A DNA stretch of 48,467 bases from an uncultured Eubacteriales bacterium (lineage in GTDB: Bacteria > Bacillota > Clostridia > TANB77 > CAG-508). The stretch lies in NCBI GenBank assembly GCA_949288185.1, contig CASEIZ010000039.1, positions 1 through 48,467 on the forward strand, in the 5' to 3' direction. The notes beneath the pieces are model-generated. The model had not been told where the DNA came from. It did no database searches and saw only the letters and a program-made list of their open reading frames with translations. Below are positions 25,167-33,798 of this stretch, piece after piece. Each line of letters begins with the position of its first letter. Positions within the stretch are counted from its first letter, which is position 1. The position numbers and the translations under genes were made by a program.

Positions 25167-25673
25167 TTATTTTAATTTTAACATATATAACTTTCTTAAA
25201 AATCCATTAGATAATCTGGTTTCTCTTACAAATTTTAATCCAACTCTTTCAAGTGTTTTACAACTTCCTATATTGTTTGGATGTGCCATTGAAATAATAT
25301 AATCAAACCCTAATTCTTTTGCTAAATTTAATTCTATTGTTTGAAGTTTTGTGGTAATACCATTTCCTCTGTATTCTGGTAAAACTAAGTTTCCACCTAA
25401 TTCACATACTTGATATTCTTCAAGCCCAAATTCTTTTTTAAAGTCTGCTAACATCTCTTGTGAAACATATAATTGTGCCATACCAGCAAGCTTATCTCCA
25501 TCATAAGCTCCATATAATGGTGCATAATTTTTTTCATCAAACATACTGTCATATTCCCATTGTTCATAAGGAATAAAATATTCTTTGTCTTCTAATCCTC
25601 CCAATACGGTTTCAATTAATTTAAATAATTGCTCCTTATCTTTTTCTTCAATTTTCTTATACACTAAATTCAT
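25167..25673 (-). CDS. GNAT family N-acetyltransferase
   Basis: A 168-residue acetyltransferase. Acetyl-CoA motif A is ELGGNLVLPEYRGNGITTKL (R-G-N-G-I), and motif B is the segment ending IGSCKTLERVGLKFV, both in standard order. It resembles GNATs that act on small molecules or phosphinothricin-like substrates, but the substrate is unknown. The start overlaps the stop of the upstream HTH gene by 4 bases (ATGA), indicating translational coupling. The cupin follows 24 bases later. Confidence 0.82.
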   Translation of the reverse strand: MNLVYKKIEEKDKEQLFKLIETVLGGLEDKEYFIPYEQWEYDSMFDEKNYAPLYGAYDGDKLAGMAQLYVSQEMLADFKKEFGLEEYQVCELGGNLVLPEYRGNGITTKLQTIELNLAKELGFDYIISMAHPNNIGSCKTLERVGLKFVRETRLSNGFLRKLYMLKLK

Positions 25674-26830
25674 TTTAAAACCTCCTTTAAATTTTTAGAA
25701 TATGTTTTTAATTTTTGAAAACAAGTATATGCCTCCATGACTTCTTTGGAATTTTTAGAGATATATCCTCTTTCTTTCATTCCTTCTGGTAAATCTGCAA
25801 TTAAAATTTCTTGATCAATTCCATCCCATCCAGCACCAACAACCTGTAATAATTCTGGTTCTTTTTCTTTTACTTCATCATAATCTACAAATAATGTTTT
25901 GATATTACTTTGCATATAAATTTTTAATGTTTTATTTTGTTTAAACTCTTTAATCTTATCTTTACTAAAGATAAAGATTCTTTCTACATTGACACCTCTA
26001 TTGGCTACTTCTAAGTTAATTTGTCTAAACTTCATTTCTTGTGGTTCTTCTGTCCATTCATCTTCTAACATGGTTGATGCACACCATAAATAAGATTCTT
26101 TATTTAATCTTCTAAAACAATGATTTAATGCTCTATAAAATTTTCCGATTTCTAAATTTTCTGTTTTTCCATTTTCTCCAAATTCAATTTTTCCACCATC
26201 TGTTTCAATAGCCATACCGGTTGTATTTTTTAGTCTAAGTAATAACTCAACAATATCTTCTACGATTTCATGCTCGTTTATAATACATTGTTTATCCCTT
26301 GGTATGTCCAAAAGAAGTGTATTGATTCTCAATCCAATCTCATTTTTTAATGTTGTTACTAAATTCTTTTCGATTGGATTTCTTTTTGGAGCCTTGTCAT
26401 CAACAATTACCATACTTGACTCTGCATGTAATTTTTTTGCAAAATGGACAATAAAATTTTCCTCTTTTTTATCCATATGGTGTTTTGCAAAATAAATAAG
26501 TCCTTCATAATATTTGGATACATTTTCTAGATTATCTTGTATTTTTTCAATTTCTCCATACTCTACAATATATCCCTCTTTTTCTAGACATTCTTTTAAA
26601 TATGCGTTCCAACCTTTATTGCTATTAACTATCATAATTTTTTTAGGTATATGGATATATTTATAGATATTACTTCTCCTATCTGAAGGTTTTAATGTAT
26701 CTTCTGGAATCTCCCATATCATTCCATTTTTAATAGCTCCATGAATTCTATTTTCCTTACATAATTTAATAATTCTTCTTTCTGTAATTCCCCATATTTC
26801 AGAAAATTGTTTGGCTGTTAAATATCCCAT
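25670..26830 (-). CDS. HTH regulator-like protein with a large unassigned sensor domain
   Basis: A 386-residue protein. Residues 1-50 form an excisionase/MerR-like winged helix (LTAKQFSEIWGITERRIIKL, then ENRIHGAIKNGMIWEIPE). Residues 60-160 look like an alpha/beta receiver-type or nucleotide-binding fold (KIMIVNSNKGWNAYLKECLE, then SMVIVDDKAP). Residues 215-345 are reminiscent of phospholipase-D-like sensor domains (RALNHCFRRLN...WCAST...VANRGVNVERIFIFSKD), but without HKD motifs. I do not know a named family with this layout. AAAGGAG precedes the ATG. It leads an operon with a GNAT and a cupin, so it may control or sense the chemistry they perform. That is inference. Confidence 0.6.
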   Translation of the reverse strand: MGYLTAKQFSEIWGITERRIIKLCKENRIHGAIKNGMIWEIPEDTLKPSDRRSNIYKYIHIPKKIMIVNSNKGWNAYLKECLEKEGYIVEYGEIEKIQDNLENVSKYYEGLIYFAKHHMDKKEENFIVHFAKKLHAESSMVIVDDKAPKRNPIEKNLVTTLKNEIGLRINTLLLDIPRDKQCIINEHEIVEDIVELLLRLKNTTGMAIETDGGKIEFGENGKTENLEIGKFYRALNHCFRRLNKESYLWCASTMLEDEWTEEPQEMKFRQINLEVANRGVNVERIFIFSKDKIKEFKQNKTLKIYMQSNIKTLFVDYDEVKEKEPELLQVVGAGWDGIDQEILIADLPEGMKERGYISKNSKEVMEAYTCFQKLKTYSKNLKEVLK

Positions 26831-26951
26831 TTATTTCTCCTTTTGTATTGTTCTGTTTTTAGAATAATATTTTATATTTTTATATTATACTATTTTCAGA
26901 ATAATGTCAATATTTTTTATAAAATATATTATTTTCATTTTCAATAAAAAA

Positions 26952-26987
26952 ATAAAATCTTGCAGTTATCTCACTACAAGACTTTAT
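26952..26987 (-). terminator. terminator of the LysM gene
   Basis: 11-bp stem ATAAAATCTTG / CAAGACTTTAT (one G-T) with a U-run on the minus strand. Confidence 0.8.
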
Positions 26988-27004
26988 CTTTATATATGTT
27001 CGTT

Positions 27005-27718
27005 TTAAAATAGATTTGGAAATTGCTTTACAATACCATTGACAAAAAATTGAGACATTTTTAAAATTTCTTTTTGTACCATATCATAACTATTGATATC
27101 TTCTGCATAATTCCCCTGTAATCTGTAATTCACTTCATTTGTTGTAAGACGTAAATGTTCATATAACATATTTCGGATTTCTTCTTTTGGATAAAATGGA
27201 TTTATGCTACTAAATGCTTCTGCCATTTCATCTGCATTTTGATACCATTTCGTATTTAATTTTGTTGCTTCTTCTTGATTTTTATTTTTTAATGCAACAA
27301 TTAAATCTTTACCAATTACTAGATGCTCTGTTAGCAATTGCTGAATTCTATTAGCTACAGCAATTCCATAAAATCTTCTAAAAACATCTGCTATATCTTT
27401 AGGATTTCGTAACAAACGTGTTTGCGTCGCTTCCAAATCTTTTAAATTTTCTGCAATACTAATTAAAAGTATTCGCGTCCACATGATATGTTGCTCCCAG
27501 ACTAAGTTCATTTGTTTTATCAATTGCACTTGATTCATACTAATCCAATATTCATGATTTGGGTAAATGTAAATTTGTTGGCCAACTCTTAAATTATATG
27601 GATTTAATGCCATATTATTATCAATTATACTTTGCACAGTTGTTCCATATTACATTGCTAATTTATATAGTGTATCTCCTGGTCGTATTGTATACAAAAT
27701 TGGATTTATTTCATTCAT
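27005..27718 (-). pseudogene. LysM-domain protein interrupted by an in-frame TAA
   Basis: The gene starts at the ATG at 27718, with GGGAGGAGATAAATT in front, and encodes a LysM repeat: YTIRPGDTLYKLAM, then TAA at codon 23, then YGTTVQSIIDNN...LRVGQQIYIYPN in the same frame. A single substitution (CAA, AAA or GAA to TAA) explains it. Downstream is a ~165-residue helical domain (ISIAENLKDLEATQTRLLRN, MLYEHLRLTTNEVNYRLQGN, FVNGIVKQFPNLF). That domain is seen in Bacillus/Paenibacillus proteins sometimes mislabelled acetylglutamate kinase. It could re-initiate at GTG just after the stop, giving a product without most of the LysM. It is divergent from the M14 peptidase, whose relatives often bear LysM domains. 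Confidence 0.75.
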
Positions 27719-27872
27719 AATTTATCTCCTCCCATATAAGATATTAGGAAAAGGCCAATTTGTTACTCGTTATATTTAACTAAATATTTATTTTATAAAT
27801 TTACACACAGACATATCATCCTGTTTTTAACAAAATCTAGAAATTTTCATATGATATTTCTAGGTGATGAAA

Positions 27873-28790
27873 ATGAATATAGTTCCTACAAATGTTTTAT
27901 ACAATTCTTATCTGTTAAGACAAAATCTAATTTTATTAAATCATGCATATCCATTTTTAAATATTCAAGTAGTTGGAAATAGTGTATTGGGTAAGCCTAT
28001 TTATGCTGTAAAATTAGGAAATGGACCCAATAAAGTCTTTTACTCTGGATCTATTCATGCTAATGAATGGATTACTTCTGTTTTATTAATGAAGTTTATT
28101 GAAAATTATTGTGATGCTTATGTTTCTAACAGTTCTCTTTATGGATATCCTATAAGGCAACTTTTTAACAGTACTTCTATTTACATCATGCCTATGGTTA
28201 ATCCTGATGGCATTGATTTAGTCAATGACTACATAAATCAAAATTCTACCGCTTATCGAAATGCAGTTACCATTAGTAGTCGTTTTTCTAACATTCCATT
28301 TCCATCTGGTTGGAAAGCCAATATCAATGGTGTGGATTTAAACTTGCAATTTCCTGCTGGCTGGGAACAAGCAAGAGAAATTAAATATGCACAAGGATTT
28401 AATCAACCTGCTCCTCGTGATTTTGTGGGATTCGGTCCTTTAACAGAACCAGAGGCTTTAACAATTTACAATTTTACTTTAATGCATGATTTTAAATTAG
28501 TACTTGCTTATCATACACAAGGGCAAGAAATTTATTGGCAATTTCAAAATTTCAATCCACCAAATAGTTTAGAAATTGGTCAAAGCTTAGCTGAGGCAAG
28601 TGGATATAAACTTGCTGATACTCCATACAATTCTAGTTTTGCTGGATACAAGGATTGGTTTATTCAAAATTATAATCGACCTGGATATACCATTGAAGCA
28701 GGTATTGGAGAAAATCCTCTCCCACTTTCACAGTTCGACAAAATTTATAATGACAATATTGGTATTTTAATTTTAAGTGCTATTTTATAA
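27873..28790 (+). CDS. M14 family zinc carboxypeptidase (gamma-D-glutamyl-diamino acid endopeptidase-like)
   Basis: About 305 residues of an M14 metallopeptidase. The first zinc motif is GSIHANEW (His and Glu separated by two residues), followed by a third zinc ligand in VLAYHTQGQEIYW and the catalytic Glu in YTIEAGIGENPLP near the end. NGVDLNLQFPAGWEQA is typical of the Bacillus endopeptidase I (ENP1/YqgT-like) group that cleaves gamma-D-Glu-diaminopimelate links in peptidoglycan, for example in spore germination or wall turnover. ENP1 carries N-terminal LysM repeats; here these are absent, but a LysM gene lies divergently beside it. AGGTG lies eight bases before the chosen ATG. There is no signal peptide. 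Confidence 0.88.
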   Translation: MNIVPTNVLYNSYLLRQNLILLNHAYPFLNIQVVGNSVLGKPIYAVKLGNGPNKVFYSGSIHANEWITSVLLMKFIENYCDAYVSNSSLYGYPIRQLFNSTSIYIMPMVNPDGIDLVNDYINQNSTAYRNAVTISSRFSNIPFPSGWKANINGVDLNLQFPAGWEQAREIKYAQGFNQPAPRDFVGFGPLTEPEALTIYNFTLMHDFKLVLAYHTQGQEIYWQFQNFNPPNSLEIGQSLAEASGYKLADTPYNSSFAGYKDWFIQNYNRPGYTIEAGIGENPLPLSQFDKIYNDNIGILILSAIL

Positions 28791-28830
28791 TATTTTATAA
28801 AATATTATAAAGTAATTTTTCCTATTCATC

Positions 28831-28864
28831 AAAAAATACTAAGTTTTAATACTTAGTATTTTTT
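28831..28864. terminator. bidirectional terminator
   Basis: Perfect 13-bp stem AAAAAATACTAAG / CTTAGTATTTTTT with an 8-base loop between the convergent M14 and M20 genes. Confidence 0.9.
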
Positions 28865-28869
28865 ACAAT

Positions 28870-29901
28870 CTATTGATTACAAATTTTTTCAATTAATTCT
28901 TTATATTGTTCAACTAATACTCTCAATGATTTTTTTGAAATATATTCATTAATTTCATGTGCTGTAATTGGTCCGGGTCCTAAAATGATTCTTTTCTCCT
29001 TAACCCAACTTGCCTCTGTCATAAAATTTGCTGTTTTTTCATTTTCTAGAAAATCAATCTTATTAAAAAATGGTTGTATTTCTATCTCATAATATATATC
29101 TGCTTTATATTTCTCACTTAATTCATTTATTTTTTGTTTTATTTTTTCTATATGCTCTTCCTTTGCAATTCTAAAATCTATAAAACTTTCGCACTTATCT
29201 GAAACCGAATTAATAGAATTTCCTCCATTAATTAAACCTATATTCATGGTTGTATAATTTACTTCATAATTATCATTTCTTTCAATTTTTATTTCTTTTT
29301 CATAGAAATTTTGTAATTCATTTAATAACTTTATCATTTCTAAATTTGCACTTTTACCTTTGTCTGGTGTACTAGAATGTACCTTCTTTCCCTTTGTTTT
29401 TATTCTTACGGCTAAAAGCCCTTTACATCCTGTTATGATTTGATTATCTGTTGGTTCTCCTACAATAATATATTCTGGAAATTCCTCATGACTTTTTAAA
29501 ATATCTTTTATTCCAGAAAAAGCAATTTCTTCATCATATGTGATATATACTTTTATTCCTCTTTTTAATGTATTTAAATCAATTTCTGCTAAAGCTTGTA
29601 AAAATGCTGCTATTCCACCTTTCATATCACATACGCCTAACCCATATATATTATCATTTTTTACTGTTACATCAAATGGATTTGTTAACCAACCTTCTAT
29701 ATAGTTCACTGTATCACTGTGCCCTATAAATCCTAAAATCGGTTCGTTTCCAATAGACATTATCAAGTACTTTTCTTTCTTTTCTAAATAAAATCCTAAT
29801 GTTTTTAGATGATTTTCTATATATGATAAAATTTTTTGATTTTCTTTATCTTTTATGGTATTAAATTTTACCAAATCTCTTAATGTATCTATCTCATTCA
29901 T
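28870..29901 (-). CDS. M20 family deacylase/peptidase (ArgE/DapE-like)
   Basis: A 343-residue M20 metallohydrolase. Metal-site motifs are GFIGHSDTVNY, YGLGVCDMKGGIAAF, the catalytic/metal pair in YITYDEEIAFSG, VGEPTDNQ, and a late His in GPITAHEINEYIS. The size and the EPTDN segment agree with the ArgE/DapE/acetylornithine-deacetylase-like group; the lid domain (about 165-270) is present. The substrate is uncertain because no arginine or lysine biosynthesis genes are near. It reads out from a region holding a GNAT gene on the same strand. Confidence 0.87.
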   Translation of the reverse strand: MNEIDTLRDLVKFNTIKDKENQKILSYIENHLKTLGFYLEKKEKYLIMSIGNEPILGFIGHSDTVNYIEGWLTNPFDVTVKNDNIYGLGVCDMKGGIAAFLQALAEIDLNTLKRGIKVYITYDEEIAFSGIKDILKSHEEFPEYIIVGEPTDNQIITGCKGLLAVRIKTKGKKVHSSTPDKGKSANLEMIKLLNELQNFYEKEIKIERNDNYEVNYTTMNIGLINGGNSINSVSDKCESFIDFRIAKEEHIEKIKQKINELSEKYKADIYYEIEIQPFFNKIDFLENEKTANFMTEASWVKEKRIILGPGPITAHEINEYISKKSLRVLVEQYKELIEKICNQ

Positions 29902-29977
29902 TTTAAAAATTCTCCCAATATAATCTAAATTTATTTAATATTCTTTTGAAACATATCATAGCTACTTATATAAAATA

Positions 29978-30550
29978 CTATCTTATAATTTTGTAATTTT
30001 TCTTTACTCTTCGTTTTCCTAATGTTGCATTATATATTTCAAAAAAGTATTTTATAGCTTTTTCATTTGAAAATTCATTTTTTGAACATGGTAAAATATA
30101 TGGTGAATACATAATTTTATATAATTCTAAATCAAATCCCATTTTACGAAATCCTAATTTCTCATAAAAATTTTCCCTTTTTTGCCTAATCTGATTCTCT
30201 TCATCACTTTTACCTTCTCCAATCTTTTCAATTTCTATAAATATACCTTCATAGTCTTTATATAATTCTTTTAACAATTTTATCGCATTTGTGCCATAAC
30301 CTTTGTTTCGATATTCCGATAAAATAGCAATATACTCTAATTGCACAAAAGGATTATCTTTTTGAAAATTTGTTATAATAAAGCCAACAAATTTCTCTTC
30401 TTCTATAATTTCAATGATATCTGTCATGTGATGATTATATGATTTTTTTAGAGTCATGTATAATTTTCTTTCCAGTCTTGGAAATATTTTTTTATATTCT
30501 CTAAATATAACTTTTTTAAATTCTTTTATATCTACTTTTTTTAGATACAT
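29978..30550 (-). CDS. GNAT family N-acetyltransferase
   Basis: A 190-residue acetyltransferase with motif A VQLEYIAILSEYRNKGYGTNAI (about 68-88; R-N-K-G-Y-G) and motif B ENFYEKLGFRKMGF. The tail (YATLGKRR-type, here IYNATLGKRRVKKNYKII) extends about 45 residues beyond the core domain and is basic. The substrate is unknown. The promoter region upstream (30551-30700) is extremely A+T-rich and holds no gene. Confidence 0.78.
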   Translation of the reverse strand: MYLKKVDIKEFKKVIFREYKKIFPRLERKLYMTLKKSYNHHMTDIIEIIEEEKFVGFIITNFQKDNPFVQLEYIAILSEYRNKGYGTNAIKLLKELYKDYEGIFIEIEKIGEGKSDEENQIRQKRENFYEKLGFRKMGFDLELYKIMYSPYILPCSKNEFSNEKAIKYFFEIYNATLGKRRVKKNYKIIR

Positions 30551-30705
30551 ATTGGTTTTCCTCCATATTTTCTATTCTTTTTTATAAATGTATCTTTCTC
30601 CTTAAATTATATATATCATATTTCCATATTTTTTTCTATAAATATATGTTCTTTTATACAATTTGATTGTAAATAACATTACAATTCAGACCAAATAATT
30701 CAAAA

Positions 30706-30731
30706 AAAGAAGTTCAAAATTGAACTCCTTT
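30706..30731 (-). terminator. terminator of fhs
   Basis: Stem AAAGGAGTTCAA / TTGAACTTCTTT followed by seven U on the minus strand, overlapping the fhs stop codon. Confidence 0.85.
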
Positions 30732-32392
30732 TAGAAAATCCCTACTACTTCTCCATTTTCATCTATATCAATACTTTCTGCTGCTGGTACTCTTGGTAAT
30801 CCTGGCATTGTCATAATTTTTCCTGCAAGTGCTACAATAAAGCCTGCACCTGTTTTTAATTCTAAATCTCTAATCGTAATATTGTATTCATCTTTACATT
30901 CTAGATTTTTAGGATCATCTGAGAAAGAATATTGTGTTTTGGCAATACATACTGGAAGATTTGCATATCCTAATTTTTCAATTCTTTCTATTTCTTTTTG
31001 TGCTGCTTCTTCAAATACAACACCTTTTGCTCCATAAATCTTTGTTGCCACTTTTTCTATTTTTTCTTTAATTCCTTCATTTAGTTCATACATATATTGG
31101 AAGTTTTCTTCTTTTTCTGTTAAGTCTACTAATTTTTGAGCAATATCAATAGCTCCTTCTCCACCTTTTGCCCAACCTTCTACTAGACTTAATTCTACAC
31201 CTTTTTCTTCTAAATGTTTTCTTAAACATTCAATTTCTGTTTCTGTATCAGAAGTAAATCTATTAATCGCTACAATCACATTTAAGCCAAATTTATCTTT
31301 GATATTGACAATATGTCTATATAGGTTGTCTAATCCTTTTTCAAGTCCTTCAATATTTTCTTCTTGAATTTTATCTTTTTCAATTCCACCATGATATTTC
31401 AATGCTTTTATGGTTGCTACAATAACCACTGCATCTGGTTTAATTCCTGCTTTTCTACATTTAATATCTAAGAATTTTTCTGCTCCTAAATCTGCTCCAA
31501 ATCCTGCTTCTGTGACTGTATAATCAGCTAATTTTAAAGCAAGTTTTGTTGCTACAATACTATTACATCCATGTGCAATATTGGCAAATGGTCCTCCGTG
31601 AATAATTGCTGGTGTATGTTCTAAAGTTTGTACTAAATTTGGTTTGATGGCATCTTTTAATAATACTGCCATTGCTCCTTGCGCATTTAAATCTTTTGCA
31701 TAAATTGGTTTATCTTCTTCATTATATCCAATTAAGATATTTCCCAATTTTTCTTTTAAATCCTTTATATTTTCTGATAAGCATAATACAGCCATAATTT
31801 CAGAAGCAACTGTGATATCAAATTTATCTCTTCTTGGCACAATTTTGCTTTCTCCTGAAAGTCCTGTGTCTACTACTCTTAATTGTCTATCATTTAAGTC
31901 TACACATCTTTTCCAAACAACTTCTTTAAATTTTAATTCATTTCCAAAATAAATATGGTTATCAATCAAACTTGCTAATAAATTGTTAGCAGCTGTAATG
32001 GCATGAATATCTCCTGTAAAATGTAGATTAATATCTTCCATTGGAGCTACTTGTACTCTTCCTCCACCTGTTGCTCCACCTTTGATTCCAAATACAGGTC
32101 CTAAAGATGGTTCCCTTAATGCTAAAATAGATTTTTTATTTATTTTTCTTAATCCATCGGCAATGGCAATAGACATTGTTGTTTTTCCTTCTCCTAATGG
32201 TGTTGGACTAATCGCCGTTACTAATATCAACTTTCCATTTTTTCTATCTTTTACTTTTTCATATAACTCTGAAGAAAATTTTGCTTTATATTTTCCATAT
32301 AATTCTAAATCCTCTTCTTTTACATCTACTTTTTTTGCAACATCTACGATATTGTCTAATTTTGTATTTCTTGCAATTTCAATATCTGTCAT
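30731..32392 (-). CDS. fhs: formate-tetrahydrofolate ligase
   Basis: A 553-residue formyl-THF synthetase. It makes 10-formyl-THF from formate, ATP and THF in one-carbon metabolism, and in acetogens in the methyl branch of the Wood-Ljungdahl pathway. The P-loop is AISPTPLGEGKTTMSIAIAD; REPSLGPVFGIKGGATGGG and the C-terminal KIMTMPGLPRVPAAESID are signature segments. The length is as usual (~556). I prefer the ATG giving MTDIEIARN, eight bases after AGGAG, over a GTG three codons earlier. It also supplies formyl groups used by Fmt, encoded 5 kb upstream on the same strand. No other Wood-Ljungdahl genes are visible. Confidence 0.96.
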   Translation of the reverse strand: MTDIEIARNTKLDNIVDVAKKVDVKEEDLELYGKYKAKFSSELYEKVKDRKNGKLILVTAISPTPLGEGKTTMSIAIADGLRKINKKSILALREPSLGPVFGIKGGATGGGRVQVAPMEDINLHFTGDIHAITAANNLLASLIDNHIYFGNELKFKEVVWKRCVDLNDRQLRVVDTGLSGESKIVPRRDKFDITVASEIMAVLCLSENIKDLKEKLGNILIGYNEEDKPIYAKDLNAQGAMAVLLKDAIKPNLVQTLEHTPAIIHGGPFANIAHGCNSIVATKLALKLADYTVTEAGFGADLGAEKFLDIKCRKAGIKPDAVVIVATIKALKYHGGIEKDKIQEENIEGLEKGLDNLYRHIVNIKDKFGLNVIVAINRFTSDTETEIECLRKHLEEKGVELSLVEGWAKGGEGAIDIAQKLVDLTEKEENFQYMYELNEGIKEKIEKVATKIYGAKGVVFEEAAQKEIERIEKLGYANLPVCIAKTQYSFSDDPKNLECKDEYNITIRDLELKTGAGFIVALAGKIMTMPGLPRVPAAESIDIDENGEVVGIF

Positions 32393-32492
32393 TTTTTTCA
32401 CTCCTTTTTTATTTTATTTTTCCTCTTAAGATATTTTTCTATTGTTTCTCTACATTTTTTCTAAAGATATTTTTTCATTCCCCCTTTACTTT

Positions 32493-32966
32493 TTAATCTA
32501 CAATGACTTGTCTATTTTCTAAGTATTCATTTAAATGTCCTAAAACAGAAACATCTAAGTCTATTAGTTTATTTGGTAAATTATGTATATCAAACCATTT
32601 GCATTCTGTTACTTCATGGTCATTAAACTGTATCTCTCCTTCATATTCTTCACAAAAGAACACATGATTCATAACATAAACTTCATCTTGATTAGGATAT
32701 ACATGATATGTTTTTGCTCCTGAAAATATTCCATATAGCTTTGGATTTACTGGTGTTATATTCATTTCTTCTTTTAGTTCTCTATTTAATGCATCTACGT
32801 ATGTTTCTCCTAGTTCCATTCCTCCGCCGTGAATTCCCCAGTTTCCGTCATCTGCTCGTTTTTGTAATAATATTTTATTATCTTTACAAATAATTAATCC
32901 TACTCCAGACATAACAATTGGTTTATGTCCGATTTTTTCTCTGATATCTTTTATATAATTTTTCAT
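32493..32966 (-). CDS. NUDIX hydrolase
   Basis: A 157-residue NUDIX enzyme with the box GGGMELGETYVDALNRELKEEMNI split as G-x5-E-x7-R-E-x2-E-E (about residues 50-72), and the lead-in LLQKRADDGNWGIHGGG. It is most similar to MutT/ADP-ribose-type hydrolases that use nucleoside diphosphate derivatives; the precise substrate is not predictable. The ATG of MKNYIKDIREKIG has GAGGAGTG at good distance. The longer frame (13 extra codons) lacks a ribosome site. Confidence 0.88.
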   Translation of the reverse strand: MKNYIKDIREKIGHKPIVMSGVGLIICKDNKILLQKRADDGNWGIHGGGMELGETYVDALNRELKEEMNITPVNPKLYGIFSGAKTYHVYPNQDEVYVMNHVFFCEEYEGEIQFNDHEVTECKWFDIHNLPNKLIDLDVSVLGHLNEYLENRQVIVD

Positions 32967-33055
32967 TCTTTCACTCCTCATATAGTTGTCTAGTATTTTT
33001 TGCACTTATGATTTTATTCTCTTTCCACTAATTGTGTATAAACATCATTTATATT

Positions 33056-33496
33056 TTATATAATTAATCCTGCTACAATACCAATTAGTGCTCCAACAAG
33101 CACTTGTACAGGAGTATGTCCTAAAACTTCTACCAATTTTTCTGATACTTGTACCCCTGTAAGTCCTGGTGTTTCTACTAATTTATTTAATAAAGCTGCT
33201 TGTTTTCCTGCTGCTCTTCTAACACCACAAGCATCATACATAACTACAAATGCAAATACAAATGATAAAGCAAATAGAGGTGTATCTACACCTTCATATT
33301 TCCCAATCAATGTTGCTATACTTGTTACAACTGCTGAATGTGAACTAGGCATTCCTCCTGCGCCTAAAATTCTTTTAAAATTAAATTTCTTTGTTTTTAC
33401 CAAATCATATAGTAATTTGAATAATTGTATACAAAACCACAATAACAGTGGTACATATATATATTTATTCTGAATAAATTGCATAAATCCATTCAT
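33056..33496 (-). CDS. DUF212/divergent PAP2 family membrane protein (YuiD-like)
   Basis: A 146-residue membrane protein of the divergent PAP2 (acid phosphatase/vanadium haloperoxidase-related) family, like Bacillus YuiD. It has three to four hydrophobic segments, the GAGGMPSSHSAVVTS motif (about 46-60) carrying the catalytic-type Ser-His, and the C-terminal segment LGHTPVQVLVGALIGI. The role is unknown. It lies 26 bases after xseB, in the same strand and probably the same transcript. Confidence 0.87.
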   Translation of the reverse strand: MNGFMQFIQNKYIYVPLLLWFCIQLFKLLYDLVKTKKFNFKRILGAGGMPSSHSAVVTSIATLIGKYEGVDTPLFALSFVFAFVVMYDACGVRRAAGKQAALLNKLVETPGLTGVQVSEKLVEVLGHTPVQVLVGALIGIVAGLII

Positions 33497-33522
33497 TTTT
33501 AAAAAACTCCCCCTTACACACT

Positions 33523-33744
33523 TTATTCGGTTTCAAAGTTTTCTTCTTTCTTTTCACCGTTTTCATCATTTAGTAATATTGTTATTTTCTTTTCTGCATT
33601 TTCTAACATTTTATTACATTCTTTTGAAATTTTCATTCCTTCTTCGAATTTTACCACAGAATCATCTAAATTTAATTTTCCATTTTCTAATTCATTGATA
33701 ATTGTTTCTAATTCTTGAATTTGTTCTTCAAAACTCTTTTTCAT
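33523..33744 (-). CDS. xseB: exodeoxyribonuclease VII small subunit
   Basis: A 73-residue small subunit that binds XseA to form exonuclease VII, which degrades single-stranded DNA. It is all helical: SFEEQIQELETIINELENGK, LDDSVVKFEEGMK and CNKMLENAEKKI are standard. xseB normally follows xseA directly; here a frame-broken small membrane protein gene lies between them. Confidence 0.95.
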   Translation of the reverse strand: MKKSFEEQIQELETIINELENGKLNLDDSVVKFEEGMKISKECNKMLENAEKKITILLNDENGEKKEENFETE

Positions 33745-33798
33745 TCTTATCTCCTATCTCTTTTATATAGTTGTATTAACATACAATTTCTTACTTTA

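Noticed and set aside
32393..32492. THF riboswitch before fhs
   Set aside because: The 100-base leader is plain A+T-rich with no conserved riboswitch blocks.
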